A stretch of 32,607 nt of DNA from contig NZ_JACSPX010000001.1 in the NCBI RefSeq assembly GCF_014836945.1, forward strand, positions 1,874,765-1,907,371, in the 5' to 3' direction. The notes beneath the pieces were generated by a model that was not told where the DNA came from, searched no databases, and was given only the letters and a program-made list of their open reading frames with translations. This DNA comes from Microbacterium commune (GTDB lineage Bacteria; Actinomycetota; Actinomycetes; Actinomycetales; Microbacteriaceae). This document shows positions 1-6,905 of the stretch, piece after piece; the stretch's first letter is position 1, and each line of letters begins with the position of its first letter. Both the position numbers and the translations under genes were made by a program.

Positions 1-33
1 CCCCCCCCCCCCCCCCGCCCCCCCCCCCGGGGG
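1..33. repeat. C/G homopolymer tract at window edge
   Basis: The window opens with sixteen C, one G, eleven C and five G. The other end of the window (32598-32607) also finishes in five C followed by five G. Such runs are hard to sequence and assemble, so the exact C count is unreliable and this may be a contig edge rather than biology. A variable homopolymer just upstream of the rhodanese gene promoter is the alternative. Confidence 0.7.
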
Positions 34-42
34 ACTTTTCCG

Positions 43-48
43 TAGAAT
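43..48 (+). promoter_or_regulatory. -10 box of the trhO-like gene, predicted leaderless
   Basis: TAGAAT lies exactly 6 nt before the GTG start at 55. With a transcription start about 7 nt after the hexamer, the mRNA would begin at or next to the start codon. CTCC(T)G between them is not a Shine-Dalgarno sequence. No clear -35 is seen because the upstream DNA runs into the C/G tract. Confidence 0.6.
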
Positions 49-54
49 CTCCTG

Positions 55-957
55 GTGCCCACCCCCAAGATCGTGCTGTTCTACGCGTTCGCGCCGCTCG
101 CGGACCCGCAGGCGATCCGCCTCTGGCAGCGGGACCTGTGCGAGGCGCTCGCGCTTCGCGGGCGCATCATCATCTCCGAGCACGGCATCAACGGCACGCT
201 CGGCGGCGATCTGCCGGCGGTGAAGAGATGGGTGCGGCGCTTCCGCCAGCATCCGGCGTTCGCGGATGCCGACATCAAGTGGAGCGAGGGCACGGCGATC
301 GACGCCGACGGCTACAGCGTCGACTTCCCCAAGCTGAGCGTGAAGGTGCGCGACGAGATCGTCTCGTTCGGCGCGCCCGACGAGCTGCGCGTCGATGAGC
401 ACGGTGTCGTGGGCGGCGGAGCCAGGCTCGACCCCGACCAGCTGCACCGCCTGATCGCCGAGCGCGGCGACGAGGTCGTCTTCTTCGACGGCCGCAACGC
501 GCTCGAGGCCGAGATCGGCCGGTTCAGGAACGCGGTCGTGCCCGACACCGACACCACGCGCGACTTCGTCCGCCTGCTCGACGAGGGGGCGTACGACGAC
601 CTGAAGGGCAGGCCCGTTGTCACCTACTGCACCGGCGGCATCCGATGCGAGGTGCTGTCGAGTCTGATGCTCTCGCGCGGCTTCGGCGAGGTGTACCAGC
701 TCGACGGAGGCATCGTCCGCTACGGCGAGAAGTACGGTGACGACGGACTGTGGGAGGGATCGCTTTACGTCTTCGACGGGCGCGGATCGGTCGAGTTCAG
801 CGACCACGCCGCGGTCATCGGCACGTGCGCCGGGTGCGGAGCGGCGACCAGTCGCACCGCGAACTGCCCCGACGCATCGTGCCGCCGGCAGTTCGTCGTG
901 TGCGCCGAGTGCGCGGCCGTGCCGTGCGAGGAGCACACGTCGGCCGCGACCGCCTGA
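55..957 (+). CDS. trhO: tRNA uridine(34) hydroxylase, rhodanese-like (TrhO/YceA family)
   Basis: The 300-residue protein has the three-part layout of the TrhO/YceA family: an N-terminal acylphosphatase-like domain (to about residue 95), a rhodanese domain (about 125-230) and a Cys-rich C-terminal tail. The rhodanese loop reads YCTGGIRCE, with the catalytic Cys in CTGGIR, which is the hallmark of this family. The tail holds several Cys pairs (CAGC, CPDASC, CAEC), probably a metal site. Family members use O2 to form 5-hydroxyuridine at the tRNA wobble position, the first step of ho5U/cmo5U-type modification. The GTG start sits 6 nt after a -10 box, so the start is supported by promoter position rather than by an RBS. 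The gene converges with the transglutaminase gene, leaving only 6 bp between stop codons. Confidence 0.9.
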   Translation: MPTPKIVLFYAFAPLADPQAIRLWQRDLCEALALRGRIIISEHGINGTLGGDLPAVKRWVRRFRQHPAFADADIKWSEGTAIDADGYSVDFPKLSVKVRDEIVSFGAPDELRVDEHGVVGGGARLDPDQLHRLIAERGDEVVFFDGRNALEAEIGRFRNAVVPDTDTTRDFVRLLDEGAYDDLKGRPVVTYCTGGIRCEVLSSLMLSRGFGEVYQLDGGIVRYGEKYGDDGLWEGSLYVFDGRGSVEFSDHAAVIGTCAGCGAATSRTANCPDASCRRQFVVCAECAAVPCEEHTSAATA

Positions 958-963
958 GCCCGC

Positions 964-3150
964 TCAGCGGCGCAGCAGCGACGCGGGCAGCAGCCTGGCG
1001 AGCAGGCGGCGTCGCCCGCTGACGCCCGCCTCCAGGTCGCGGAGCACCCGACGCAGAGACGCGTCGAGCTCTCCTCCCGCAGGGCCGCCCTCGGCATAGC
1101 TGCGGCGTTCGACGGCCGTCACGAGCTCGCGCAGCGCGCCGGCGTCCGCCCCGTGCGCCGCGGCGAGCGACTGCGCCCGCGTGCGCGCGGTCTCGGAGGC
1201 GTGCAGCGGCAGTCTCAGGTCGGCCATGGTGTCGGACACCTCCCGCCAGGCGGCGATGGCGTCGCCCGCCGCGGCGCGGCGGATTCGCAGCATCCGGCGC
1301 ACTGCGCGCACGAGAGCGGGCAGCAGCAGCACGACCAGCGCGCCGGCGACGATCAGCGCCACCGGGGTGGGGTCGAGCTGGCCCAGGGCCCCGTCGCCAC
1401 CGGCGCCGGCGTCCTCGTCGCTGCGGTCGGGCCCGCCGGTCGGCGCCGTCGACGGCACCGCGGTCGGCGCGGCGGACGCGGTCGGTGCCGCCTCGCCGCC
1501 GTCGCCGCCTGCTCCCGCGTCGGAGGTGAAGTCGGTCGGCGTCCCGAGCGTCGCCGTCGGCTCGAACGGCACCCAGCCGACGCCCCGGAAGTACACCTCG
1601 GGCCAGGAGTGCAGCTTGTCGCTCGTGACGGAGTACACGCGCTGCTCGCCGCGCTTCTCGTCGGTCGACGTGCCGGGCAGATAGCCGACCACGATGCGCA
1701 CGGGCATGTCGAGGGTCTGGGCCATCAGGGCGAAGGCGCCGGCGAAGTGGATGCAGTATCCGCTGCGCACATCGAGGAAGGTGGCCACCGCGTCGGCCCC
1801 GGTGCCGTCGAAGCCGTCTTCGACCGGTGCGTCGAGGGAGTACTCGAACTCCGAGCGGAACCAGTCCTGCAGAGCCAGCAGCCGGTCGTAGTCCGTGTCG
1901 GCACCGGCGGTGACCTCGCGCGCGAGGTCGCCGATGATCTCCGGAAGGTCGTCCGCCGGCGCTGCGACGAGGCCGGATCCGCCGGTCGAGCTCGCCCGGA
2001 TCTGCTCGAGGCTCGGTGCCGGGGTCGCCATCTGCACGGTGTAGTCGGCGCCCGCGGCGTCCTGCGTCGCGCTGACCACGGTGCGGTTCAGCGGCATCGC
2101 CTGCCAGCCCCGCGGCAGGCCGCTGATCGCTTCGGCAGCGTATGGCACGGGGAGCCGGGAACTCGAGATCCCCACCACCCGGATCGAGACCTCGTGCTCG
2201 ACCGTCTCGATGTCGTCGCGCCACGGGCGGTCGCCGAAGCCGTCCTCCACCGGGTTGCGGTCGGAGCGGTCAGGCCGCCACACCTCGCCGTCGAACCTCG
2301 ACAGCGTCGCCAGCCTGAGATACGGAGGGGCGGCGGCCGAGGTGACGAGGGTGAGGGCTCTCGTCTCGTCGGGGCGACGCAGGTCGTCGCCCAGTCGCAG
2401 GTCGGCGTTGATCGTCGACAGCCGCCCGTTCCCCCCGCCGGCCTCGCTCAACGGCAGCGCGGGGGAGACGAAGACGGTGGCGGCGATCGCGGTCGCGCCG
2501 ATGAGGCCCGCGGCGACGAGGGGAGAATGCCGCACGGCGTCTGGGTCGTGCCTGGCGCCGAAGCGCAGGACGATCAGGATCATCACCGCCTGCAGCACGA
2601 ACCACACCAGGTTCACCGATCCGAAGGTCAGCAGCATCGGCACGGCGCCCACGACCGAGGTGAAGAGCACGGTGAGCACGACCAGCCGGTGAGCCAGCAG
2701 ATGATCGACGAGCAGGGCGACCAGCGCGAAGGCGAGCCCCATCGCCGTGGTCATCGAGACGGTCGAGTCGATCGGGGCGACCCCGTTCGAGATCTCGTCC
2801 ACCGCACGCTGCAGACGCAGACCGGTCAGCTCCACACTCGCCGCGGTGGGCACGAGACCGAACTCGGCGGTCTCGCCCGCCAGCAGGCTCGTCAGCGCGA
2901 GGGTGAGGGCGACCAGCTGCAGCAGCAGAGCGAGCAGAGACCGGATGCCGTCCTGCAGCCCGCGGAGGAGCCGCCTTGCCACCATGCCCGCGGCGGCGAC
3001 CGTGGCGACGATCACCACGATCGCGAACGTCCACCCTCCGGGCGCGATGACCGCGGTGTACGGCCACATCGCGACGAGGGTCGCGACCACGGCCAGCATC
3101 CCCGGCCCGACGACGCCGGGCCGCGACGTGGCGCTCACGGGCTCAGTCAT
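964..3150 (-). CDS. TgpA-like membrane transglutaminase
   Basis: A 728-residue membrane protein with several hydrophobic segments in the first 230 residues, an extracytoplasmic transglutaminase-like core, a low-complexity Ala/Pro/Gly/Asp linker, one more membrane helix (VALIVAGALVVLLLPALV) and a cytoplasmic C-terminal region resembling DUF4129. The core keeps the papain-like triad: Cys466 in GYCIHFAG, His514 in HSWPEVYF and an acidic residue in the following FEPT. This matches the DUF3488/TgpA family. The ATG at 3150 is chosen because it overlaps the end of the DUF58 gene by 8 bp and begins with MTEP; an in-frame extension to 3258 would run deep into that gene. It is the last gene of the MoxR-DUF58-transglutaminase operon. 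The physiological substrate is unknown; a cell-envelope role is an inference from topology. Confidence 0.9.
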   Translation of the reverse strand: MTEPVSATSRPGVVGPGMLAVVATLVAMWPYTAVIAPGGWTFAIVVIVATVAAAGMVARRLLRGLQDGIRSLLALLLQLVALTLALTSLLAGETAEFGLVPTAASVELTGLRLQRAVDEISNGVAPIDSTVSMTTAMGLAFALVALLVDHLLAHRLVVLTVLFTSVVGAVPMLLTFGSVNLVWFVLQAVMILIVLRFGARHDPDAVRHSPLVAAGLIGATAIAATVFVSPALPLSEAGGGNGRLSTINADLRLGDDLRRPDETRALTLVTSAAAPPYLRLATLSRFDGEVWRPDRSDRNPVEDGFGDRPWRDDIETVEHEVSIRVVGISSSRLPVPYAAEAISGLPRGWQAMPLNRTVVSATQDAAGADYTVQMATPAPSLEQIRASSTGGSGLVAAPADDLPEIIGDLAREVTAGADTDYDRLLALQDWFRSEFEYSLDAPVEDGFDGTGADAVATFLDVRSGYCIHFAGAFALMAQTLDMPVRIVVGYLPGTSTDEKRGEQRVYSVTSDKLHSWPEVYFRGVGWVPFEPTATLGTPTDFTSDAGAGGDGGEAAPTASAAPTAVPSTAPTGGPDRSDEDAGAGGDGALGQLDPTPVALIVAGALVVLLLPALVRAVRRMLRIRRAAAGDAIAAWREVSDTMADLRLPLHASETARTRAQSLAAAHGADAGALRELVTAVERRSYAEGGPAGGELDASLRRVLRDLEAGVSGRRRLLARLLPASLLRR

Positions 3151-4327
3151 GCGCCGCCTTCGCTTGGGGTAGCGCCGCTTCCCACACGTCGGCCGGGTCC
3201 GCCGCCGGGGGCAGCGCGGCGACGTTCCAGCCGCGATCGGCGGCGACCGCGAGGGCATCGGCGCGAGCGCCGGCTGCGATCAGCATCGGGGCCGAGGCGC
3301 CCGCGGTGCTCAGACGCGCGGCAGCGTCGGGGTCGATCGCCCCGGTGACGACCACCAGCGGGCCGGGCGGTGTGCCGCCGACGATCGTGCGCAGGTCGCG
3401 CGAGTCCCCGCGGGGTGTCACGGTCGCCAGGGCGACCAGCAGACCGTCCCGGTCGTCCTCGTGCCCGCGCAGCGCCCCGAGCAGCGAACCGGCGCTGTCG
3501 AAGATGTCGACGCTGTAGCCGTCCTGCGCGAAGCGCAGCGCGGCCGACGCACACAGCGACACCGCAGCCTCGAACGCGGGGTCGACGGCGCCGCCCGCGC
3601 TCTGCCAGCGCGATGCGGCGCGGTCGAGCACGACGACGGCATCCGGACTCGCCTCTTCCTCCTCCTGCCGGACCATCAGCGACCCGCGATGCGCGGTGGC
3701 GCGCCAGTGGATCCGCCGCCGTGAGTCGCCCGACAGGTACGCACGTGGGATCAGGTTGTCGGCTCCCTGCCCGACGCGCGTCGAGCGGGTCTGCGCCGCG
3801 CCGCCCGCCGCGCCCAGCCTGGTCGGCAGCGGGGCGAGCGCGACCACCTGAGGCACGACCGTGATCATCCTCGTCTGCCCGAAGGCCTGCACCCGCTGCG
3901 CGAGGCCGAACGGGTCGACGGTGCGCAGCAGCAGCGGGCCGAGCGTCGCCGTGCCGCGACGAACCCCCTCCAGGTCGTAGTGCAGCAGTCGGCTCTCGCC
4001 GGGATACTCACCGGTGGCATCGCCGCGCACCGCCTCGGGGAGGGTGTCGCTCCAGCGGCCGCGCGGGATGCCGGGAGCGTACAGCTCGAAACGCACGGTG
4101 ACCCGCGACGTCTCGCCGACGGCGAGGAGGTCGGTGGAGATCTGCCGCCACACGTCGCCACGTCTCCGCGGCGCGCGCACGGCGAGCAGCGCGATGAGCG
4201 GGAGCACGATGAGCAGCACGCCGACGTAGAGCAGCGCGCGGGCGGCGAGGATGTTCGCGGCAGCGCACAGCACCACCCCGAGCAGCAGGCACGCTGCTCC
4301 TCGAGCGGTCAGCGGACGGGCGCGCAT
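3143..4327 (-). CDS. DUF58 domain protein with N-terminal membrane anchor
   Basis: This 394-residue protein begins MRARPLTARG and has two adjacent hydrophobic helices at about residues 10-45, followed by a soluble region. The segment IPRAYLSGDSRRRIHWRATAHRGSLMVRQ is the DUF58 signature (conserved R, IHW and the acidic EEE after it), in which the protein resembles a von Willebrand A-like fold. DUF58 proteins are usually partners of MoxR ATPases, and here the gene lies 7 bp after moxR and overlaps the transglutaminase gene, so translational coupling is likely. The ATG at 4327 is preferred over the upstream start at 4423, which would overlap moxR by about 90 bp and gives an atypical Arg-rich N-terminus. 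The molecular role remains undefined; assembly or maturation of an envelope complex is the usual proposal. Confidence 0.88.
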   Translation of the reverse strand: MRARPLTARGAACLLLGVVLCAAANILAARALLYVGVLLIVLPLIALLAVRAPRRRGDVWRQISTDLLAVGETSRVTVRFELYAPGIPRGRWSDTLPEAVRGDATGEYPGESRLLHYDLEGVRRGTATLGPLLLRTVDPFGLAQRVQAFGQTRMITVVPQVVALAPLPTRLGAAGGAAQTRSTRVGQGADNLIPRAYLSGDSRRRIHWRATAHRGSLMVRQEEEEASPDAVVVLDRAASRWQSAGGAVDPAFEAAVSLCASAALRFAQDGYSVDIFDSAGSLLGALRGHEDDRDGLLVALATVTPRGDSRDLRTIVGGTPPGPLVVVTGAIDPDAAARLSTAGASAPMLIAAGARADALAVAADRGWNVAALPPAADPADVWEAALPQAKAAHD

Positions 4328-4334
4328 GATGCGC

Positions 4335-5309
4335 TCAGACGCGCGCCGCGAACGGCACGGGCACGCGCGCGACGATCTGACGCAGAGCCGCCTCGACCGG
4401 CTGGGCACCGGCCCGGTGCACACCGCGCGCCGCCAGCAGGCGATGCGCGAAGACCGGGATGACCAGGTCTGCCAGGTCGTCGGGCACCACGTAGTCGCGG
4501 CCGTCGAGCGCGGCGACCACCTTCGCCGCGCGCACCAGCTGCAGGGTCGCCCGCGGGCTCGCGCCGAGATGCAGACTCGGATCCTGCCGGGTGGCCTGAG
4601 CGAGCGCGACGGCGTACTCCTCGAGCGACGCGGCGACGTGCACGCGGCGCGCCCACGAGATCAGCGCGCGCACCGTCGCGGCGTCCGCGACGGGCTCGAT
4701 GGCCGAGAGCGGGTTGGCGGTGTCGCGCTGGCGGAGCATGAGCGCCTCGGCGGCGGCATCCGGATACCCCATCGAGATGCGCATCATGAACCGGTCGCGC
4801 TGCGCCTCGGGGAGCGGATACGTGCCCTCCATCTCGAGGGGGTTCTGCGTCGCCACCACCAGGAACGGATCGGGGAGCGGATGCGTGTCGCCGTCGACCG
4901 TGACCTGATGCTCCTCCATCGCCTCGAGCAGCGCCGACTGGGTCTTCGGCGAGGCGCGGTTGATCTCGTCGGCGATCACGATGTGCGCGAAGATCGCGCC
5001 CCGCTTGAACTCGAACTCCCGCTCCACCGGGTCGTACACCGCGACGCCGGTGACGTCGCCAGGCAGCAGGTCTGGGGTGAACTGGATGCGGCGCACCGTG
5101 GCGTCGACGCTCGCCGCCAGGGCGCGGGCGAGCATCGTCTTGCCCACACCGGGAACGTCTTCGATGAGCAGGTGCCCCTCGGCCAGCAGGCAGACGAGGG
5201 CGTTGCGCACGGCATCCGCCTTGCCGTCGATCACCGACGCGACCGAGGCGACGATGCCCGATGTGTGCAGGCTGAACTGCTCGGCGGTGAGCGGTGCGTT
5301 CTCGTGCAT
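4335..5309 (-). CDS. MoxR-family AAA+ ATPase
   Basis: The 324-residue protein carries a Walker A motif GVGKT at residues 54-58, a Walker B motif VIADEINRA, and the MoxR hallmarks of QFTPDLLPGDVTG-type pore region and EAMEE. The C-terminal lid helix region follows, ending near VPFAARV. MoxR ATPases act as chaperone-like remodelers for partner proteins with VWA-like domains, and the DUF58 gene immediately downstream is the expected partner. The ATG at 5309 is preceded by GAGAGG at a usable distance. A longer in-frame reading reaches 5645, but it would run through the SRP RNA gene on the other strand, so I reject it. Confidence 0.92.
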   Translation of the reverse strand: MHENAPLTAEQFSLHTSGIVASVASVIDGKADAVRNALVCLLAEGHLLIEDVPGVGKTMLARALAASVDATVRRIQFTPDLLPGDVTGVAVYDPVEREFEFKRGAIFAHIVIADEINRASPKTQSALLEAMEEHQVTVDGDTHPLPDPFLVVATQNPLEMEGTYPLPEAQRDRFMMRISMGYPDAAAEALMLRQRDTANPLSAIEPVADAATVRALISWARRVHVAASLEEYAVALAQATRQDPSLHLGASPRATLQLVRAAKVVAALDGRDYVVPDDLADLVIPVFAHRLLAARGVHRAGAQPVEAALRQIVARVPVPFAARV

Positions 5310-5343
5310 GCGGGCCCTCTCGTGCGCGACGGTGCGTCTGATG

Positions 5344-5349
5344 ATCGTA
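5344..5349 (-). promoter_or_regulatory. candidate -10 box of the moxR operon
   Basis: On the minus strand TACGAT lies about 34 nt before the moxR ATG, which leaves a short leader containing the GAGAGG ribosome binding site. It is the best TANNNT match between moxR and the divergent SRP RNA promoter. No convincing -35 is seen. Confidence 0.35.
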
Positions 5350-5430
5350 ACGCCGTCCGTCCGACGCGGTCGCGGACCAGGGCACGGCCGTGCCGTCGGC
5401 CTGCTGTCCGAGCGTCCGTCATCGTTCGGG

Positions 5431-5436
5431 TAGACT
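5431..5436 (+). promoter_or_regulatory. -10 box of the SRP RNA gene
   Basis: TAGACT lies 7 nt before the base where the terminal helix of the SRP RNA begins (5444). This spacing is what a sigma-A type promoter would give for direct transcription of the RNA 5' end. Confidence 0.6.
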
Positions 5437-5443
5437 GGTCGAC

Positions 5444-5530
5444 GGCTCTCCGCGTGACGGCATCCAGGCCAATCCCCCAGGACGGAAACGTAGCAAGGGC
5501 AACCGGGCTCTGTCGGGTGCGCGGAGGGTC
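5444..5530 (+). ncRNA. ffs: signal recognition particle RNA, small bacterial type
   Basis: The centre reads CCCAGGACGGAAACGTAGCA, continuing AGGG, which is the conserved SRP helix 8 apical region (GGAA tetraloop side and the asymmetric AGCA loop) where Ffh binds. The ends pair: 5444-5453 with 5521-5530 forms ten consecutive pairs, two of them G-U. The strand is set by the loop sequence and by the -10 at 5431. A pyrimidine-rich TTTTCTCTTCTC follows directly and may end transcription. At about 87 nt it is the short 4.5S class lacking the Alu domain. It fills most of the 299 bp between moxR and the rhomboid gene. Confidence 0.92.
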
Positions 5531-5608
5531 TTTTCTCTTCTCCGAGTGACGGCGTCGCGACGCCGCGGCCCTCGGCTCTCTCACCGGATGCCCTGCGAGG
5601 ATCGACCC

Positions 5609-6226
5609 GTGACCGCCCCCGCCGCCTCCGTCCCGCGCTCCTCATCAGCAGGACGCTTCCTCGCGCCGGTGGCGCTGCTCGCCCTGATGTGGGCGATCCA
5701 GCTGCTCGACGCCGTGCTGCCGGGATCGTTCACCGGCTGGGGACTGCGCTCGTGGGACCCCGCCAGCCTTCCCGGCCTCGTGCTCGGCCCGCTGCTGCAC
5801 GCCGGCTGGGCGCATCTGATCAGCAACTCGCTGCCCCTGCTCGTGCTCGGCTGTCTGGTGGCGGTGGAAGGCGCGAAGCGCTTCTGGGCGGTGACGGGCA
5901 TCATCGCCGTGGTGGGCGGCGCGGGAACCTGGCTGCTGAACGCCCCCGGAACCCTCACCGTCGGCGCGTCCGTGCTCGTGTTCGGATACTTCGGCTACAC
6001 CGTGCTGCGCGTGTTCGCGCCCGGTCGTGTGTCGCATCGCATCGCCTACGCGGCGATCGCCGTCATCGTCATCGTGCTGTACGGCACGACCGTGCTCACC
6101 GGCATCTTCGGCGCCGGGGCGGGGGTGTCGTGGCAGGCGCATCTGTTCGGGGCGATCGGCGGCGGCATCGCCGCGCTGGCCGCGCGACGTCCCGCTCGGG
6201 GCGCCCTCGCACGCGGGGGATCGTGA
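5609..6226 (+). CDS. rhomboid-family intramembrane serine protease
   Basis: A 205-residue protein made largely of membrane helices. The rhomboid signatures are HAGWAHLISN (residues 64-73, the HxxxN loop of TM2), the nucleophile segment GASVLVFG with Ser121, and the catalytic His178 in QAHLFGAIGG. Most rhomboids have GxSG at the nucleophile; here the last Gly is Val. Family knowledge says these enzymes cut transmembrane substrates inside the bilayer. The GTG at 5609 follows GCGAGG with 8 nt spacing; an ATG at 5588 is the only reasonable alternative. Its stop overlaps the next gene by 4 bp (GTGA), so the two are likely co-translated. Activity is probable since the Ser/His dyad is present. Confidence 0.88.
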   Translation: MTAPAASVPRSSSAGRFLAPVALLALMWAIQLLDAVLPGSFTGWGLRSWDPASLPGLVLGPLLHAGWAHLISNSLPLLVLGCLVAVEGAKRFWAVTGIIAVVGGAGTWLLNAPGTLTVGASVLVFGYFGYTVLRVFAPGRVSHRIAYAAIAVIVIVLYGTTVLTGIFGAGAGVSWQAHLFGAIGGGIAALAARRPARGALARGGS

Positions 6227-6849
6227 GCGCTCGCCGCGGATCTCGCACGGGCCGATCTCGGGCGCGCGCACAGCGCCGGCACGGGCTCAGAGTGGCGGCG
6301 GTGACCGCGGTGGTGGCGCTTCTGGCATCCGGTGCTCTCGCGATTCTCGCCCTCATCACCGCTCCGCGTGCCGAGGGGTACTGCCTCGATGATCCTGCGG
6401 CGTACCCGGCATTCGGAGTGAGCGGGTGGCGGGGCGAGCAGCTCGAGAACGCGGCGATCGTCGTGCGCACCGCGCGCGAGCTCGGGTTCGCTCGCGACGG
6501 TCAGGTCATCGGCGTCATGGCGGCGATGGGAGAGAGCTCGCTGCGCAACCTCGATCACGGCGACTGGGAGACGTCCGGGGTGGTCAACCCCGACGGCAGC
6601 CGCACCTCGAGCATCGGGCTGTTCCAGCAGCAGGACTGGTGGGGGAGCGTCGCGGAGCGGATGGATCCGGCCTCCGCGTCGTCGATGTTCTTCACCCGTC
6701 TCAGGCGCGTGCCCGACTGGCAGAGCCTCGAGCCGACGCACGCCATCAACCGGGTGCAGATCAACTCCGACCCCGAGCACTACGCCCGATTCGCGGACGA
6801 CGCCGCCGCGGTGGTGGATGCCCTGTCCGGGCCGTGCGCGGCGGGCTGA
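6223..6849 (+). CDS. membrane-anchored protein with lysozyme-like domain
   Basis: A 208-residue protein with a very Arg-rich N-terminus, one hydrophobic helix at about residues 23-46 and an extracellular remainder. The region VIGVMAAMGESSLRNL, then SSIGLFQQQDWWGS, looks like the lysozyme/SLT transglycosylase fold found in actinobacterial secreted proteins, where a catalytic Glu sits in a (G/Q)ES motif (here Glu104) and GLFQQ follows. That would make it a peptidoglycan glycosidase, but I could not check it against a profile. The GTG start at 6223 overlaps the rhomboid stop and is preceded by GGGGGA. The protein is a type II membrane protein, so its single helix could be a substrate of the neighbouring rhomboid; that is inference. 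Confidence 0.7.
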   Translation: MSARRGSRTGRSRARAQRRHGLRVAAVTAVVALLASGALAILALITAPRAEGYCLDDPAAYPAFGVSGWRGEQLENAAIVVRTARELGFARDGQVIGVMAAMGESSLRNLDHGDWETSGVVNPDGSRTSSIGLFQQQDWWGSVAERMDPASASSMFFTRLRRVPDWQSLEPTHAINRVQINSDPEHYARFADDAAAVVDALSGPCAAG

Positions 6850-6893
6850 GCCCCGGGATGCCGCCCCTCACCGCCGCGCCTCCCGCCGGTCAC

Positions 6894-6899
6894 TAGGCT
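6894..6899 (+). promoter_or_regulatory. -10 box of pta, predicted leaderless
   Basis: TAGGCT ends 6 nt before the GTG start of pta at 6906, with GGGCAC between and no ribosome binding site. The same hexamer and spacing occur before dnaX. Confidence 0.6.
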
Positions 6900-6905
6900 G
6901 GGCAC

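Noticed and set aside
1153..3348. 731-codon open frame on the plus strand
   Set aside because: It is antisense to the transglutaminase and DUF58 genes, rich in Arg/Gly/His with no domain pattern, typical of shadow frames in high-GC DNA.
5310..5645. N-terminal extension of moxR
   Set aside because: It would cross the SRP RNA gene and promoter, and the residues are not MoxR-like. The ATG at 5309 has a ribosome binding site.
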